Positions 1 through 8,589 are shown, counted from the stretch's first letter. The stretch is 37,354 nucleotides of DNA from Candidatus Saccharibacteria bacterium (GCA_017983775.1 JAGOAT010000004.1:1-37354), one strand, 5' to 3'. The notes: generated from the letters alone by a model not told the origin. Program-made: numbers and translations.

Positions 1-81
1 GCTAGAAGGAAGCAGTACGAATATTATCGTAGTCAACTTTTGACATTTGATGATTCGAGAGAGAGAGAGTCAGATGGCTAG
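1..81 (+). CDS. hsdS: HsdS specificity subunit, end of first half (partial, frame-terminated)
   Basis: The frame is open from the window edge and reads ARRKQYEYYRSQLLTF, then a short SRERE tail, and stops at TAG 79-81. ARRKQYxYYxxxLLTF is the conserved helical region of type I restriction-modification specificity subunits. It occurs twice in an intact HsdS, once between the two target-recognition domains and once at the C-terminus. The second copy sits near 589-630, so this stretch is the middle of a normal HsdS and not its end. The stop lies just after a GA-dinucleotide tract. Losing one GA would carry this frame directly into the next segment. HsdS chooses the DNA site for the HsdM methylase and HsdR nuclease; hsdM is not in the window and is expected upstream. 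Confidence 0.85.
   Translation, partial: ARRKQYEYYRSQLLTFDDSRERESDG
57..69 (+). repeat. GA-dinucleotide tract inside hsdS (candidate phase-variation switch)
   Basis: Six GA units plus a final G run from 57 to 69, exactly where the first half of HsdS goes out of frame. Removing one unit (2 nt), or adding two, joins the upstream frame to the downstream one and gives ...DDSRERVRWLELGEC. The VxWxxLGE pattern is what normally begins a second recognition domain. The arithmetic is read directly from the sequence; the switching role is inferred. Confidence 0.7.
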
Positions 82-653
82 AATTAGGGGAATGTATCGA
101 CAAGAATACTGGAGGAGGTACTCCCTCAAAGGCAGTCTCTGCATATTGGAACGGCGATATACCTTGGGCTTCAGTAGGCGATCTAAATGTAGAGGGAAAT
201 ATGATTAGCACCACAAGAAACTTCATAACTACAGAGGGCTTAAACAATAGCTCAACTAGTCTGATTCCTAAAGGGGATGTGATTGTGGCTGTTAAGATTT
301 CTCCCGGCAAAATGAAAATTGCTAATACTGATTTAGCCATCAATCAAGATTTACGAGGGCTATCTTTAAAGCCTTTTTTGAATAGCAAATTCCTGACTTA
401 TTATTTTCAAACAATAAATATCATTGGCAATGGCACGATAGTCAAAGGAATTACTGTGGATGCATTGAATCGTGTTAAAGTTCCTGTTCCGTCTATCGAA
501 GAGCAAAATCGAATCGTAGACATTCTTGATAAGTTCGACAATCTCCTTCATGGAATAAGTTCGGGTCTGCCAGCTGAACTATCTGCTCGCCGCAAGCAAT
601 ACGACTATTACCAAACCAAATTACTGACATTTAGGAGGCTACAGCGTGAGTAA
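69..653 (+). CDS. hsdS: HsdS specificity subunit, second recognition domain half (out of frame with first half)
   Basis: The frame is open from 69 and reads VRWLELGECIDKNTGGGTPSK, then SAYWNGDIPWASVGDLN. This is a typical HsdS target-recognition domain start (GGTPS..., YWxGxIPWxSxxDL). It continues through VPVPSIEEQNRIVDILDKF to the closing ARRKQYDYYQTKLLTF helix. No ATG, GTG or TTG lies in frame before ATG 201, and starting there would remove the beginning of the domain. The segment is therefore probably made only as a fusion with the upstream half, after a change in the GA tract. Alternatively a free half-subunit starts at 201. It ends in TAA, overlapping the hsdR start by 8 nt, so translation is probably coupled. 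An AGGAGG at 633-638 inside its end serves hsdR. Confidence 0.85.
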   Translation, partial: VRWLELGECIDKNTGGGTPSKAVSAYWNGDIPWASVGDLNVEGNMISTTRNFITTEGLNNSSTSLIPKGDVIVAVKISPGKMKIANTDLAINQDLRGLSLKPFLNSKFLTYYFQTINIIGNGTIVKGITVDALNRVKVPVPSIEEQNRIVDILDKFDNLLHGISSGLPAELSARRKQYDYYQTKLLTFRRLQRE

Positions 654-3600
654 GTATAGTATGGTGGCAGAAAATTCCAACAGCACTGTTGTAGGTGAAT
701 TTACTCCTGCAAAAACCCGTGCGACCAATTACCAGAGTGAAGCGGATTTAGAAAAAGCATTTGTAGAGTTATTACAGGCTCAAGCCTATGACTACCTACC
801 TATTACCAGTTCGTCCGACCTCACAGATAATCTACGAACTCAGCTGGAGAAGCTTAACAGCTACCAGTTTAGTGATAGTGAATGGAAGCAGTTCTTTTAT
901 GAACATATCGCTAACCCGAACAGCAACATTGAAACCAAAACGGCAACAATTCAGGAAGATCATGTCAAGAATCTGTACGACGAACACGGTCAATTCAAGC
1001 GCAATATCTATCTTATAGACAAGAAAAACATTCACAATAATAGCCTCCAAGTGATTAACCAATACGAAGTGGACGGTGCAAGGTCTAACCGCTATGATGT
1101 CACGATTCTCGTGAACGGCTTGCCACTTGTACATGCTGAACTGAAGCGTCGAGGCGTGGCTCTGCAAGAAGCCTTCAATCAAATTAACCGTTATCAACGT
1201 GATAGTTTCTGGGCGGATAGTGGGCTATACGAATATGTACAGCTATTTGTTATTAGCAACGGAACGTACACAAAATACTACAGCAATACTACACGGTTCC
1301 AGCACATTAAAGAGGCCAGCGAGACTCGTGCTAAACGAACAAAGAAAACCAGCAACAGCTTTGAGTTTACGAGCTGGTGGGCAGATGCAAATAACAAGCC
1401 TATTTTTGATCTTATGGACTTTGGTCAAACATTCTTTGCAAAGCACGCGATCTTAAACGTCCTAACAAAATACTGCGTGTTTACCAGCGACCGATTACTG
1501 CTTGCAATGCGACCCTACCAGATCGTTGCAACTGAGCGAATATTGAATCGGGTTGAAGTTTCAACGAACTATAAAAAACTAGGCACAATCGAAGCTGGCG
1601 GATACATTTGGCATACCACTGGATCGGGCAAAACGTTGACTAGCTTCAAGACGGCTCAACTTGCCAGTAAATTGTCATCCGTTGATAAAGTACTATTCGT
1701 TGTCGACCGTAAAGATCTCGACTATCAAACCATGAAGGAGTATGACAAGTTTGAGAAAGGCGCGGCTAATAGCAATACGAGCACTGCCAAACTTACCAAA
1801 CAACTTGAAAACGACAATGCTCGAATCATAATCACAACCATTCAAAAACTAGATAAGTTCATAAAGAAGAACGAAGGACACAAAGTATTTGATGGTCACG
1901 TCATAATCATCTTTGATGAGTGTCACCGATCACAGTTCGGTGATATGCACCATGCAATCACAACCAGCTTCAAAAACTACCACCTCTTTGGTTTTACGGG
2001 TACCCCTATCTTTGCTAAAAACTCTTCTAGCGGTGGTCGTGTTGATCTCAAAACGACCGAACAGGCTTTTGGCGAAAAGCTACACACATACACAATAGTC
2101 GATGCTATTACTGACAAAAACGTATTGCCTTTTCGCATTGACTACATCCGAACCATAAAAGAGGCTGACGATGTCGATGACTCACAGGTACGTGACATTG
2201 ACCGCGAAAAAGCACTGGCTGCACCCGAACGCATCTCAAATGTCACACAATATATTCGTGATCACTTTGATCAAAAGACTAAGCGCAACAGTAAGCCGTA
2301 CGCATTCATCGCTTTAGCAAACGTCCATGAAGCCGCATCGGCAAAAGACCGTTCGGCCGTTGAAGAAATCAAGCAAAAGATTCGACTAAGCGGGTTTAAC
2401 TCCATATTTGCCGTCAGCTCTATCGATGTTGCAAAGCTGTACTATACAGAGTTCAACAAGCAACAAGAAGATGTACCAGAGTTAAAGAAATTAAAGATAG
2501 CCACAATATTCAGTTACGGTGCTAATGAAGTCGATGATGAAATGGATGGGCTCGAGGACGAAAACTCCGACAATACAGATGGTCTAGATAAAAACTCACG
2601 CGACTTCCTCGAAGCTGCGATAAAAGACTACAACAAAATGTTCGGGACTAACTACGATACATCATCCGATAAGTTCCAGAATTATTACAAAGATGTCAGT
2701 TTGCGCATGAAGAACCGCGAGATTGATCTACTCATCGTAGTGAACATGTTCCTGACAGGCTTCGATGCCACAACTTTAAATACACTCTGGGTAGACAAGA
2801 ACTTGCGAATGCATGGACTACTCCAGGCCTATTCACGAACCAACCGAATTTTAAATTCAATTAAGACATTCGGCAACATTGTTACTTTCCGTAACCTAGA
2901 GAAGGCCACCAATGACTCTCTGTCACTCTTTGGCGATAAAGAAGCTAGCGGAATCGTACTACTCAAGTCATTCCGTGAGTATTACGACGGTTATGAAGCT
3001 GAAGGTAAGCAGGTACGCGGATATGCCGAGCTTGTTAATGAGTTGATTGAACGATTCCCAGTTGGCCAGCCTATAATCGGTGAGCAGAATAAAAAGGATT
3101 TCATTAAACTCTATGGTGCAATCCTAAAGGTGCGCAACATTCTCTCTACATTCGATGACTTTACGGGTAACGAGATCCTATCAGAGCGTGATGTACAGGA
3201 TTACCACAGTATGTACATTAACTTTTACGATGAGTTCCGAAAAGTTGAAGAGAGCGACAAAGAAAATATCAATGATGACATCGTCTTTGAGATGGAGCTT
3301 ATCAAACAAGTCGAGATAAATATTGATTACATCCTTGAACTCATCCGCAAATATCATGCAAGTAACCAAGAGGACAAAGAACTACTTGTTGATATTAACA
3401 AAGCAATCGATTCAAGCATTGAGCTTCGGAACAAGAAGGAGCTTATCGAACAATTCATCAGCAGTATTAATGCTGACTCATCTGTTGATGATGACTGGCA
3501 GTCATTTGTGAATTCCAAGAAGATAGAAGAGCTTGATCGAATTATCTCTGAGGAAAATCTTGACCGTGACGAAACCTACAAGTTTATTGAAAGTGCATTC

Positions 3601-3771
3601 CGTGACGGCGGTGTACAAACGAGTGGTACTGCTATCACAAAAATCATGCCCCCTGTCTCTCGTTTCAGCCCAGACCAAAGCCGTGGCAAGAAGCGAGAAA
3701 CAGTGTTAGATAAATTAGCCTCATTCTTCAATAAGTTCTTCGACATTTCAAACGGAAAGCTCCAAGCCTGA
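646..3771 (+). CDS. hsdR: Type I restriction endonuclease, R (translocase/nuclease) subunit
   Basis: HsdR cuts foreign DNA after ATP-driven translocation within the R2M2S complex. The protein is 1041 aa, a usual length. It has an N-terminal PD-(D/E)xK nuclease with D151 and E165-L-K167. The superfamily-2 motor follows: Walker A TGSGKT at about 325-330, the DECH box at about 424-427, GFTGTP near 449-454 and motif VI QAYSRTNR near 727-734. The GTG start at 646 has an AGGAGG 8 bases upstream and overlaps the end of hsdS, which indicates one operon. An ATG at codon 6 is a possible alternative start. All catalytic motifs look intact, so the nuclease should be active if a functional HsdS and HsdM are made. 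Confidence 0.95.
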   Translation: MSKYSMVAENSNSTVVGEFTPAKTRATNYQSEADLEKAFVELLQAQAYDYLPITSSSDLTDNLRTQLEKLNSYQFSDSEWKQFFYEHIANPNSNIETKTATIQEDHVKNLYDEHGQFKRNIYLIDKKNIHNNSLQVINQYEVDGARSNRYDVTILVNGLPLVHAELKRRGVALQEAFNQINRYQRDSFWADSGLYEYVQLFVISNGTYTKYYSNTTRFQHIKEASETRAKRTKKTSNSFEFTSWWADANNKPIFDLMDFGQTFFAKHAILNVLTKYCVFTSDRLLLAMRPYQIVATERILNRVEVSTNYKKLGTIEAGGYIWHTTGSGKTLTSFKTAQLASKLSSVDKVLFVVDRKDLDYQTMKEYDKFEKGAANSNTSTAKLTKQLENDNARIIITTIQKLDKFIKKNEGHKVFDGHVIIIFDECHRSQFGDMHHAITTSFKNYHLFGFTGTPIFAKNSSSGGRVDLKTTEQAFGEKLHTYTIVDAITDKNVLPFRIDYIRTIKEADDVDDSQVRDIDREKALAAPERISNVTQYIRDHFDQKTKRNSKPYAFIALANVHEAASAKDRSAVEEIKQKIRLSGFNSIFAVSSIDVAKLYYTEFNKQQEDVPELKKLKIATIFSYGANEVDDEMDGLEDENSDNTDGLDKNSRDFLEAAIKDYNKMFGTNYDTSSDKFQNYYKDVSLRMKNREIDLLIVVNMFLTGFDATTLNTLWVDKNLRMHGLLQAYSRTNRILNSIKTFGNIVTFRNLEKATNDSLSLFGDKEASGIVLLKSFREYYDGYEAEGKQVRGYAELVNELIERFPVGQPIIGEQNKKDFIKLYGAILKVRNILSTFDDFTGNEILSERDVQDYHSMYINFYDEFRKVEESDKENINDDIVFEMELIKQVEINIDYILELIRKYHASNQEDKELLVDINKAIDSSIELRNKKELIEQFISSINADSSVDDDWQSFVNSKKIEELDRIISEENLDRDETYKFIESAFRDGGVQTSGTAITKIMPPVSRFSPDQSRGKKRETVLDKLASFFNKFFDISNGKLQA

Positions 3772-3795
3772 AACTGCCGAGAGGGTCATAGCAAT

Positions 3796-4098
3796 ATGAG
3801 TAGTGAGCAACTTTCTCGTTTTTTAGATACTGATGGCAAGGTTAAGATTTGGCCGACCAAGCAAGCACATAAAGAGATTGTTCTCGAATACCTGTCTAGC
3901 AAGTTCGATGCAAGCAATACTTATACAGAAAAAGACGTAAACGAAATACTAAAGACTTGGCATACGTTTACTGACTGGCCGTTATTACGCAGAGAATTGA
4001 TTGACAGGGGTTATATGGCACGGGACCGAGGCGGATATAAGTATTGGAAAATTAAGGCTAACAAAAATGGCATACAAGCCGAAACCGCCCATAGTTGA
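3796..4098 (+). CDS. DUF2087-like small protein
   Basis: A 100-aa protein starting 24 nt after hsdR on the same strand, with a GAGGG upstream of its ATG. The pattern (KIWPTKQAHKEIVLEYLSSKF at the N-terminus, then WHTFTDWPLLRRELIDRGYMARDRGGYKYWK) matches DUF2087. These are small winged-helix-like proteins, sometimes fused to regulators. No biochemical role is established. Its place directly behind hsdR suggests a regulator or accessory of the restriction locus, but this is position only. Its end overlaps the next gene's start by about 32 nt, so the two are probably translated together. Confidence 0.75.
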   Translation: MSSEQLSRFLDTDGKVKIWPTKQAHKEIVLEYLSSKFDASNTYTEKDVNEILKTWHTFTDWPLLRRELIDRGYMARDRGGYKYWKIKANKNGIQAETAHS

Positions 4099-5398
4099 GC
4101 CGGGTGACGGTGATGATAAAAAACGACACAGAGCTTTTTTAGACATACCACTTAAAGGTGCTGGGCAACTACGCAATAAGTCACGTTGGGATTATAGCTC
4201 GTATCACTTTATGTATGGTCCCAGTGCGTATGACCCAAAAGGCTACTACCTATTTGGTGCTTTAAACGAGGTTGAAAAAGCTGGTATTAGTATGATGCAA
4301 GTGTCAGAGTTTATTATCGAGAGCCGAGCCAACGACGTGCCTGACGGATTAGACGACGAGCAGCAACGGATAGCTGATAATGTGCTGCAATCCCGAATTG
4401 ATGAGTTTGTTTTGTGGCAGCGTAAAATGACTGAAATTATAGTTGATTTGGTTGGCTTTCGAGGCACAAACTCAAAAGAATACTATCAGCATTACCTGAT
4501 ATTACAGGAGCTTGCGTCGTTGCATCGTACACAAGCCGACATAAAAGAATACTATGGTGCTGTAAATGAAAACTATGCCTATCAAGAAGCCGACCTTGTA
4601 AAACAAGCTGACCAGCTCGCAGCAAAGCTAGACCCTAATAAGTGTTGGTATGCCATTGTGAAAAATGGTCGTATCACGCATAGATTGCGTTCGTTTGAGG
4701 ACAAGTTCAAGGCAGTATTTCCAAAAATGAAAGTTGCTCAACGTGCAGTAATGCGGACACACTACGTCTCTTTTGGTAGCCAAAGTAAGTCATTACACCC
4801 AGGTAGCTCGGCTGGCGACAGGAACTTAAAGCTAGATGACGTTGATGCACATTTGCACCGTGTTGGCTTACTCACACTGCACGTCGTAAATGCCGCAAAG
4901 GACCTAATGCGAATACACAATACTAAAGGTTTCTTAAAGATGTGTGCCGACCTGGTAAAGAAGAACGATTACCCAGTTGAGCTGCACACCAAAAAGACAC
5001 GTCCTGATATTGAGGTTGGCGACTTTGTAATTGCTGGCGGCGACCTGTGCCAAGTAGTAAAAGTCATTAGGAGTAAATACGGTTATAGGTCATTCCGTGT
5101 TAAGTATTTGGAAAAACCGCCGTTACCCTCAACGCCAGAGGACGAGTTTATTGGTGAGTTGGTGCGACTTTACTACAAGCGGAAACCACTCGTCGAGCAA
5201 GTAAAGAAACTACTATCCGAGGACGGTGCAAAAGAACCGCTAACCAGACAAGTAAACGTAGCAGCTAGACAAACCATTTTAGACTTTTGGGCGAATATGG
5301 GCGGTAAAGAGTTTGCTTACGGCAAAAAGGACCAGGGTTATCAAAAAATGGGCGAATATCTTGAACAGCAAAAATCAAAGTGTAGAGGTAAAAAGTGA
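4067..5398 (+). CDS. Unrecognised 443-aa protein in the restriction operon
   Basis: I do not recognise the family. The chosen ATG at 4067 gives a start MAYKPKPPIVEPGDGDDKKR; an earlier in-frame ATG at 4001 lies deep inside the DUF2087 gene. The protein is soluble and rich in charged residues, with no signal peptide or membrane segment. It has a polar centre containing THYVSFGSQSKSLHPGSSAG, whose Ser/His-rich pattern could be a binding or catalytic patch. A later segment, VGDFVIAGGDLCQVVKVIRSKYGYRSFRVKY, reads like a small beta-barrel. It overlaps the DUF2087 gene upstream, and its TGA overlaps the next ATG (TGATG), so it is expressed as part of the hsdR operon. A role in defence is inferred from context only. 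Confidence 0.7.
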   Translation: MAYKPKPPIVEPGDGDDKKRHRAFLDIPLKGAGQLRNKSRWDYSSYHFMYGPSAYDPKGYYLFGALNEVEKAGISMMQVSEFIIESRANDVPDGLDDEQQRIADNVLQSRIDEFVLWQRKMTEIIVDLVGFRGTNSKEYYQHYLILQELASLHRTQADIKEYYGAVNENYAYQEADLVKQADQLAAKLDPNKCWYAIVKNGRITHRLRSFEDKFKAVFPKMKVAQRAVMRTHYVSFGSQSKSLHPGSSAGDRNLKLDDVDAHLHRVGLLTLHVVNAAKDLMRIHNTKGFLKMCADLVKKNDYPVELHTKKTRPDIEVGDFVIAGGDLCQVVKVIRSKYGYRSFRVKYLEKPPLPSTPEDEFIGELVRLYYKRKPLVEQVKKLLSEDGAKEPLTRQVNVAARQTILDFWANMGGKEFAYGKKDQGYQKMGEYLEQQKSKCRGKK

Positions 5399-5751
5399 TG
5401 GGTAAAGAGATTGACGGCTCGCAATCTGCTTTTGACGAGCTAAAGGCTTTTACCGATAACTATTATGCTGGCAAGATGCCAAAAAAGAATGTTTTCAAAG
5501 AGGGTTATAGGCAGCTATTTAGCCGTGGAATAAAGCTACGACAAGATGACGGAGTAGACCCAAAGATGACCCTAAGCGTTCCAAAGGTCGGTAATATGCT
5601 TGTTATTGGTATCAGATATAAAAAAGATAACGGTCGCAATACAGAGGACCACTTTATTTTTCGTCCTAACACTAACATTTATAACTGCAAGGGTAAGGAG
5701 CTGGATAAGATTTACCCTGAATATACTGGCTCGCATACTCTGCAACTTTGA
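5398..5751 (+). CDS. Unrecognised 117-aa protein coupled to the 443-aa protein
   Basis: It starts at ATG 5398, which shares one base with the TGA of the gene before (TGATG), a classic sign of translational coupling. A GTG at 5395 in the same frame is also possible. It is a small basic protein with no membrane segment. A beta-rich C-terminal half (VPKVGNMLVIGIRYKKDNG, then EDHFIFRP) suggests a compact domain. No family is recognised. The strict pairing with the 443-aa gene suggests that the two products act together. Confidence 0.65.
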   Translation: MGKEIDGSQSAFDELKAFTDNYYAGKMPKKNVFKEGYRQLFSRGIKLRQDDGVDPKMTLSVPKVGNMLVIGIRYKKDNGRNTEDHFIFRPNTNIYNCKGKELDKIYPEYTGSHTLQL

Positions 5752-5870
5752 CAAAAATGCTTGCTCATTCTACCCCCATAAATACGGCATTCATACGGCG
5801 GAGTGTATTTTGTGAGAAATAAAGGGGACTACCCCCCGCCTATCATTAAGTAAAATGTGTGGCATAGAGA

Positions 5871-6332
5871 CTAGTCGGCTGGTTCAACTAGATATTCAGA
5901 GTAATTTACACCTTGAGCTATATCAGTTAACACTCGCCTTACAAAGGGCAGCATATTTTCAGGCAAATCTTTGATATCAAACCAAGACAAATCGTCACAC
6001 TTTTCAGGTTCAGCATTTATGATTTTTCCCTGCCACTCTCTTAGTTCATAGAATAAATCTATTCGCTCCTGACCGACTTGATTACGACTTAGTCGGTGTG
6101 CAACGTGTACAAACCTTAAATTAGCAGGGTCTATATCTATACCTGCCTCTTCTTTTGCCTCACGCACCATCGCTGTAGTACCTAGCTCATCGCCATCAAG
6201 ATGACCAGCAACTAAGCCATATTTTCCGTCTTGATAACCAGTATTTGCACGTCTAAGTAGTAGCACCTCGTCGCCTCGTCTTAATACTAGATACACTGCT
6301 GGAATTAGTTTAAATCTTTCTTTTGTTGTCAT
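5871..6332 (-). CDS. Nudix hydrolase
   Basis: A 153-aa protein with a Nudix box: GHLDGDELGTTAMVREAKEEAGI fits GX5EX7REUXEEXGU in spacing, with D in place of the first conserved E. Nudix enzymes split nucleoside diphosphates linked to another group, often damaged or surplus nucleotides. The substrate cannot be read here. Later residues (FYELREWQGKIINAEPEKCD followed by LSWFDIKDLP) are typical of NUDIX-box ADP-sugar/8-oxo-dGTP-type proteins. I place the start at ATG 6332 and not at the longer ATG 6398, because TATACT lies 7 nt before 6332. The longer version would put its extra 22 codons across that promoter. Confidence 0.85.
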   Translation of the reverse strand: MTTKERFKLIPAVYLVLRRGDEVLLLRRANTGYQDGKYGLVAGHLDGDELGTTAMVREAKEEAGIDIDPANLRFVHVAHRLSRNQVGQERIDLFYELREWQGKIINAEPEKCDDLSWFDIKDLPENMLPFVRRVLTDIAQGVNYSEYLVEPAD

Positions 6333-6339
6333 GCAGTAA

Positions 6340-6345
6340 AGTATA
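6340..6345 (-). promoter_or_regulatory. -10 element (TATACT) for leaderless Nudix mRNA
   Basis: TATACT on the minus strand ends 7 nt before the ATG at 6332. Transcription normally begins about 7 nt past a -10 element, so the mRNA would begin at or next to the start codon. No Shine-Dalgarno sequence is present. Confidence 0.55.
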
Positions 6346-6497
6346 GCACAGTTAGGGTTTGCCGAACGACAGTGCAAGGCTAGGTTCATACTTCTCAACA
6401 GCAGCTGCTAAATCCTCAAATTCGTAATCCTCAAAGTTATTGCTGGCAGTTCGTAGAGTTTCCACTAGACGGAGCCAATTTGAAGATTGGACACATG

Positions 6498-6523
6498 AAA
6501 AGACCGTTTCGAACGGTCTTTTT
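6498..6523. terminator. Palindromic hairpin AAAGACCGTT-TCGA-AACGGTCTTT with T-tract on both strands
   Basis: A near-perfect inverted repeat with A-rich and T-rich flanks, which could terminate transcription in either direction. It lies in a stretch with no intact gene, between a transposase scrap and the Nudix promoter, so it may be left over from a lost gene. Bases 6346-6638 otherwise hold only a 93-codon minus-strand open frame that runs through this hairpin and is probably not a gene. Confidence 0.6.
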
Positions 6524-6638
6524 AATTTCCACCCCAGTAAATCTCCGTCATGAGTTAAGTTCTGAAGTGCACTATCTACATTGTCTATTCGCCTACGTAG
6601 TACACGTTGTCCCCCTCCCCAAATCACAAACACCCTAT

Positions 6639-6773
6639 CTATTCTCTAAGTCTGGTTGGCTTCTCTCTGCTAGCTAACTGAGGTACATAGTCTGATGAAC
6701 TCATTTTAAGTGAGGTATGAATACGTTTATGATTGTAGTAATAGATAGTAAGAGTAATACCCCCATAAACCCC
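6639..6773 (-). pseudogene. C-terminal scrap of a DDE (rve-type) transposase
   Basis: The minus strand reads ITLTIYYYNHKRIHTSLKMS, then PQLASREKPTRLRE and a stop. YYNxxRIHTSL is the signature just past the catalytic Glu of IS3/IS481-type integrase cores. The frame closes upstream after only 44 codons, so this is a remnant. The 250 bases before it (6774-7007) contain no intact gene and may be decayed element or flank. Confidence 0.6.
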
Positions 6774-7007
6774 TTAGGGTATTTGTCATCCAATGATAAA
6801 GCAAAAGAAGATAACCAACCACTCCTCAAGCCAAGGCAAAACAAGTGTTAAATGCATTAAGATAGCTGCTCATTGAGTGGAGGGCTTTGCAGGTTTTACG
6901 ATTTTAAGTCATTTTAAACATGGGATTGTTGATGACCGAATCTCTAATCAACAACCAAAATACTTCCTGTTTTCTGGTATGCTTATACGACTATATTGAA
7001 TCTTTGC

Positions 7008-7013
7008 TACAAT
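7008..7013 (+). promoter_or_regulatory. -10 element (TACAAT) for leaderless mRNA starting at GTG 7020
   Basis: TACAAT ends 6 nt before GTG 7020, and no Shine-Dalgarno sequence precedes that codon. This supports GTG 7020 over the in-frame TTG at 6996, which would lie upstream of the promoter. Confidence 0.45.
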
Positions 7014-7019
7014 ACTAAA

Positions 7020-7415
7020 GTGAAGATTTATGTAACATCACGATTCAAGGGCTCGTCTGAGAGTAGAGACGAAATTGAAAAACTTTGTTCTGCTGTAAGA
7101 GATGCTGGGATGGAAGATTTTCATTTTATCCGCGACGTAGAGCATTATCAGTCCAATTTTTTTAAAAGCCAAGATGAATTATGGGCTGCGGCTCTTCAAT
7201 ATTTAATCGGATGTGATGCTCTTTTAATAGACATTAGTGATGCACCTAGTGGAGGTCGCTTAGTTGAAGCTGGAATGGCATATTCGTTAAACAAACCAAT
7301 CTATGTGATTGTAAAAAATGGTGTTGTATACAAAGATCTTTATAATGGCATAGCAACTTCAATACTAAAATACGATGAGGTTGCTGACATTACAAAGCAA
7401 CTTAAATTTTCCTGA
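7020..7415 (+). CDS. Nucleoside 2-deoxyribosyltransferase-like protein
   Basis: A 131-aa Rossmann-like protein. It starts KIYVTSRFKG, has DELWAAALQYLIGCDALLID in the middle and GGRLVEAGMAYSLNKPIYVI later. This order (an IYV strand, an xxCDxLLxDxS strand, then SxGxxxExGxAxxxxKPI) is that of the nucleoside 2-deoxyribosyltransferase family, in which the Glu of the ExG motif is the nucleophile. Members act in nucleotide salvage or cleave N-glycosidic bonds, and relatives occur in defence loci. The family assignment is good; the substrate is unknown. The gene stands alone and faces the msrA end. Confidence 0.7.
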   Translation: MKIYVTSRFKGSSESRDEIEKLCSAVRDAGMEDFHFIRDVEHYQSNFFKSQDELWAAALQYLIGCDALLIDISDAPSGGRLVEAGMAYSLNKPIYVIVKNGVVYKDLYNGIATSILKYDEVADITKQLKFS

Positions 7416-7481
7416 AGCGAATCCATGTGCTTAGTCACCTGTTCATTATATTGGATCCAGGATAGTCATCTTTCGACATTT

Positions 7482-7541
7482 CGAGGCTAGACCTTGCATT
7501 TTCATATCTGTTAGCTCGGTCAATTTCGAGGTTAGACCTCG
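7482..7541 (-). repeat. Bipartite REP-like unit 1
   Basis: Two 15-bp palindromes at 7482-7496 (diverged) and 7527-7541 (CGAGGTTAGACCTCG), with starts 45 bp apart. The central AACAGAT reads on the minus strand. The unit lies between the ends of two convergent genes. A 70-codon minus-strand frame from 7647 (a hydrophobic stretch, then repeat-encoded residues) runs into it and may be a small membrane ORF cut by the repeat. The rest of 7416-7709 shows nothing else. Confidence 0.85.
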
Positions 7542-7709
7542 AAACATCAATTAGAACAAATAACCCTGATAATAGCCCTCCAGCCACCAACTCAAACGTC
7601 TTCACCCCCTCTGCGGTGCACTTACCACCGAATGCAAGGCCTGCCAATTATTAATGAATCTCAGTGAACTTATAATCCTCAATAAAAATCTACTCAGACT
7701 ATCAATCTG

Positions 7710-8201
7710 CTAATGCAATGGTTCTTCTGATCGAAGGTAATGACAACTATATCCGCCGGGGTTCTTCTGCAAATAGTCTTGATGGTACTGTTCAGCCTGA
7801 TAAAAAATACCAAGTGGCTCAAGTGTTGTCTGGACTGGCTTCGGATAGAGACCAGAATTGTTGACGGCCTCTATCACCTTCTTAGCAAGTTGCTTTTCTT
7901 GCTCACTAGCATAAAAAATCGCCGAACGGTAACTAGTCCCAGTATCATTTCCTTGTTGATTCTTAGTCGTAGGATCATGAATTCTAAAAAAATAATCTAG
8001 TAATTGATCTCTATTAGTTATCTTCGGGTCATATTTGATCCTGACGGCCTCTGCATGACCTGGGTGGTTATTATAATCTGGATTATTGTTTTGCCCACCA
8101 GTATAACCTACTTCCGTATCCACTACGCCTGGCTGATTACGGATCAAATCCTCTATACCCCAAAAACAACCGCCCGCCAAAACAAGCTCCTCTGTCTTCA
8201 T
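7710..8201 (-). CDS. msrA: Peptide methionine-S-sulfoxide reductase
   Basis: Reduces the S-form of methionine sulfoxide in proteins, repairing oxidative damage in the cytoplasm. The protein is 163 aa, with the active-site motif GCFWG (C12) near the N-terminus. It also has the family signatures [42 protein letters not shown] and the C-terminal [19 protein letters not shown]. Its ATG overlaps the TGA of msrB (ATGA), so the pair is translated in series from the promoter in front of msrB. Confidence 0.96.
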   Translation of the reverse strand: MKTEELVLAGGCFWGIEDLIRNQPGVVDTEVGYTGGQNNNPDYNNHPGHAEAVRIKYDPKITNRDQLLDYFFRIHDPTTKNQQGNDTGTSYRSAIFYASEQEKQLAKKVIEAVNNSGLYPKPVQTTLEPLGIFYQAEQYHQDYLQKNPGGYSCHYLRSEEPLH

Positions 8202-8581
8202 GACTTCTTCCCTTCTCTCGGATCAAAATCAAGCGCTAATGAATTGATACAATAACGCATCCCAGTAGTCTCTTCAGGTCCATCAGGAAATAAATGCCCC
8301 AGATGACCACCACACTTCGCGCAAGTCACCTCCGTCCTCTTCATGCCATAAGAGGTGTCTTCTACTTCCCTGATTGCACCACTGATTGCCTGATCAAAAC
8401 TTGGCCAACCCGATCCTGAATCAAATTTTGCACTAGAGTCAAACAAGATTGCATCACAACCAACACAATGATAGCTGCCATCAGCTTTGTTATTCAGTAA
8501 CTTACCGCTAAATGGAGCTTCGGTACCCCTGTCCAACAGAATTGCCTTCTGCTCTGCACTTAGTTTATATTGCCCTGTCAT
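8198..8581 (-). CDS. msrB: Peptide methionine-R-sulfoxide reductase
   Basis: Reduces the R-form of methionine sulfoxide, completing the repair set with MsrA. The protein is 127 aa, with two zinc-binding CxxC pairs (C39/C42 and C87/C90) and the catalytic Cys in MRYCINS (C111). The family patterns GSGWPSF and [11 protein letters not shown] are present. It is the first gene of a two-gene operon with msrA. A TATAAT lies 8 nt before its ATG, so the operon mRNA is probably leaderless. Confidence 0.96.
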   Translation of the reverse strand: MTGQYKLSAEQKAILLDRGTEAPFSGKLLNNKADGSYHCVGCDAILFDSSAKFDSGSGWPSFDQAISGAIREVEDTSYGMKRTEVTCAKCGGHLGHLFPDGPEETTGMRYCINSLALDFDPREGKKS

Positions 8582-8589
8582 CTAATAAG

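Noticed and set aside
6352-6633. A 93-codon minus-strand open frame upstream of the Nudix gene
   Set aside because: It runs through the palindromic hairpin at 6498-6523, has no ribosome binding site or recognisable family, and lies between a transposase scrap and a promoter; probably chance or decayed.
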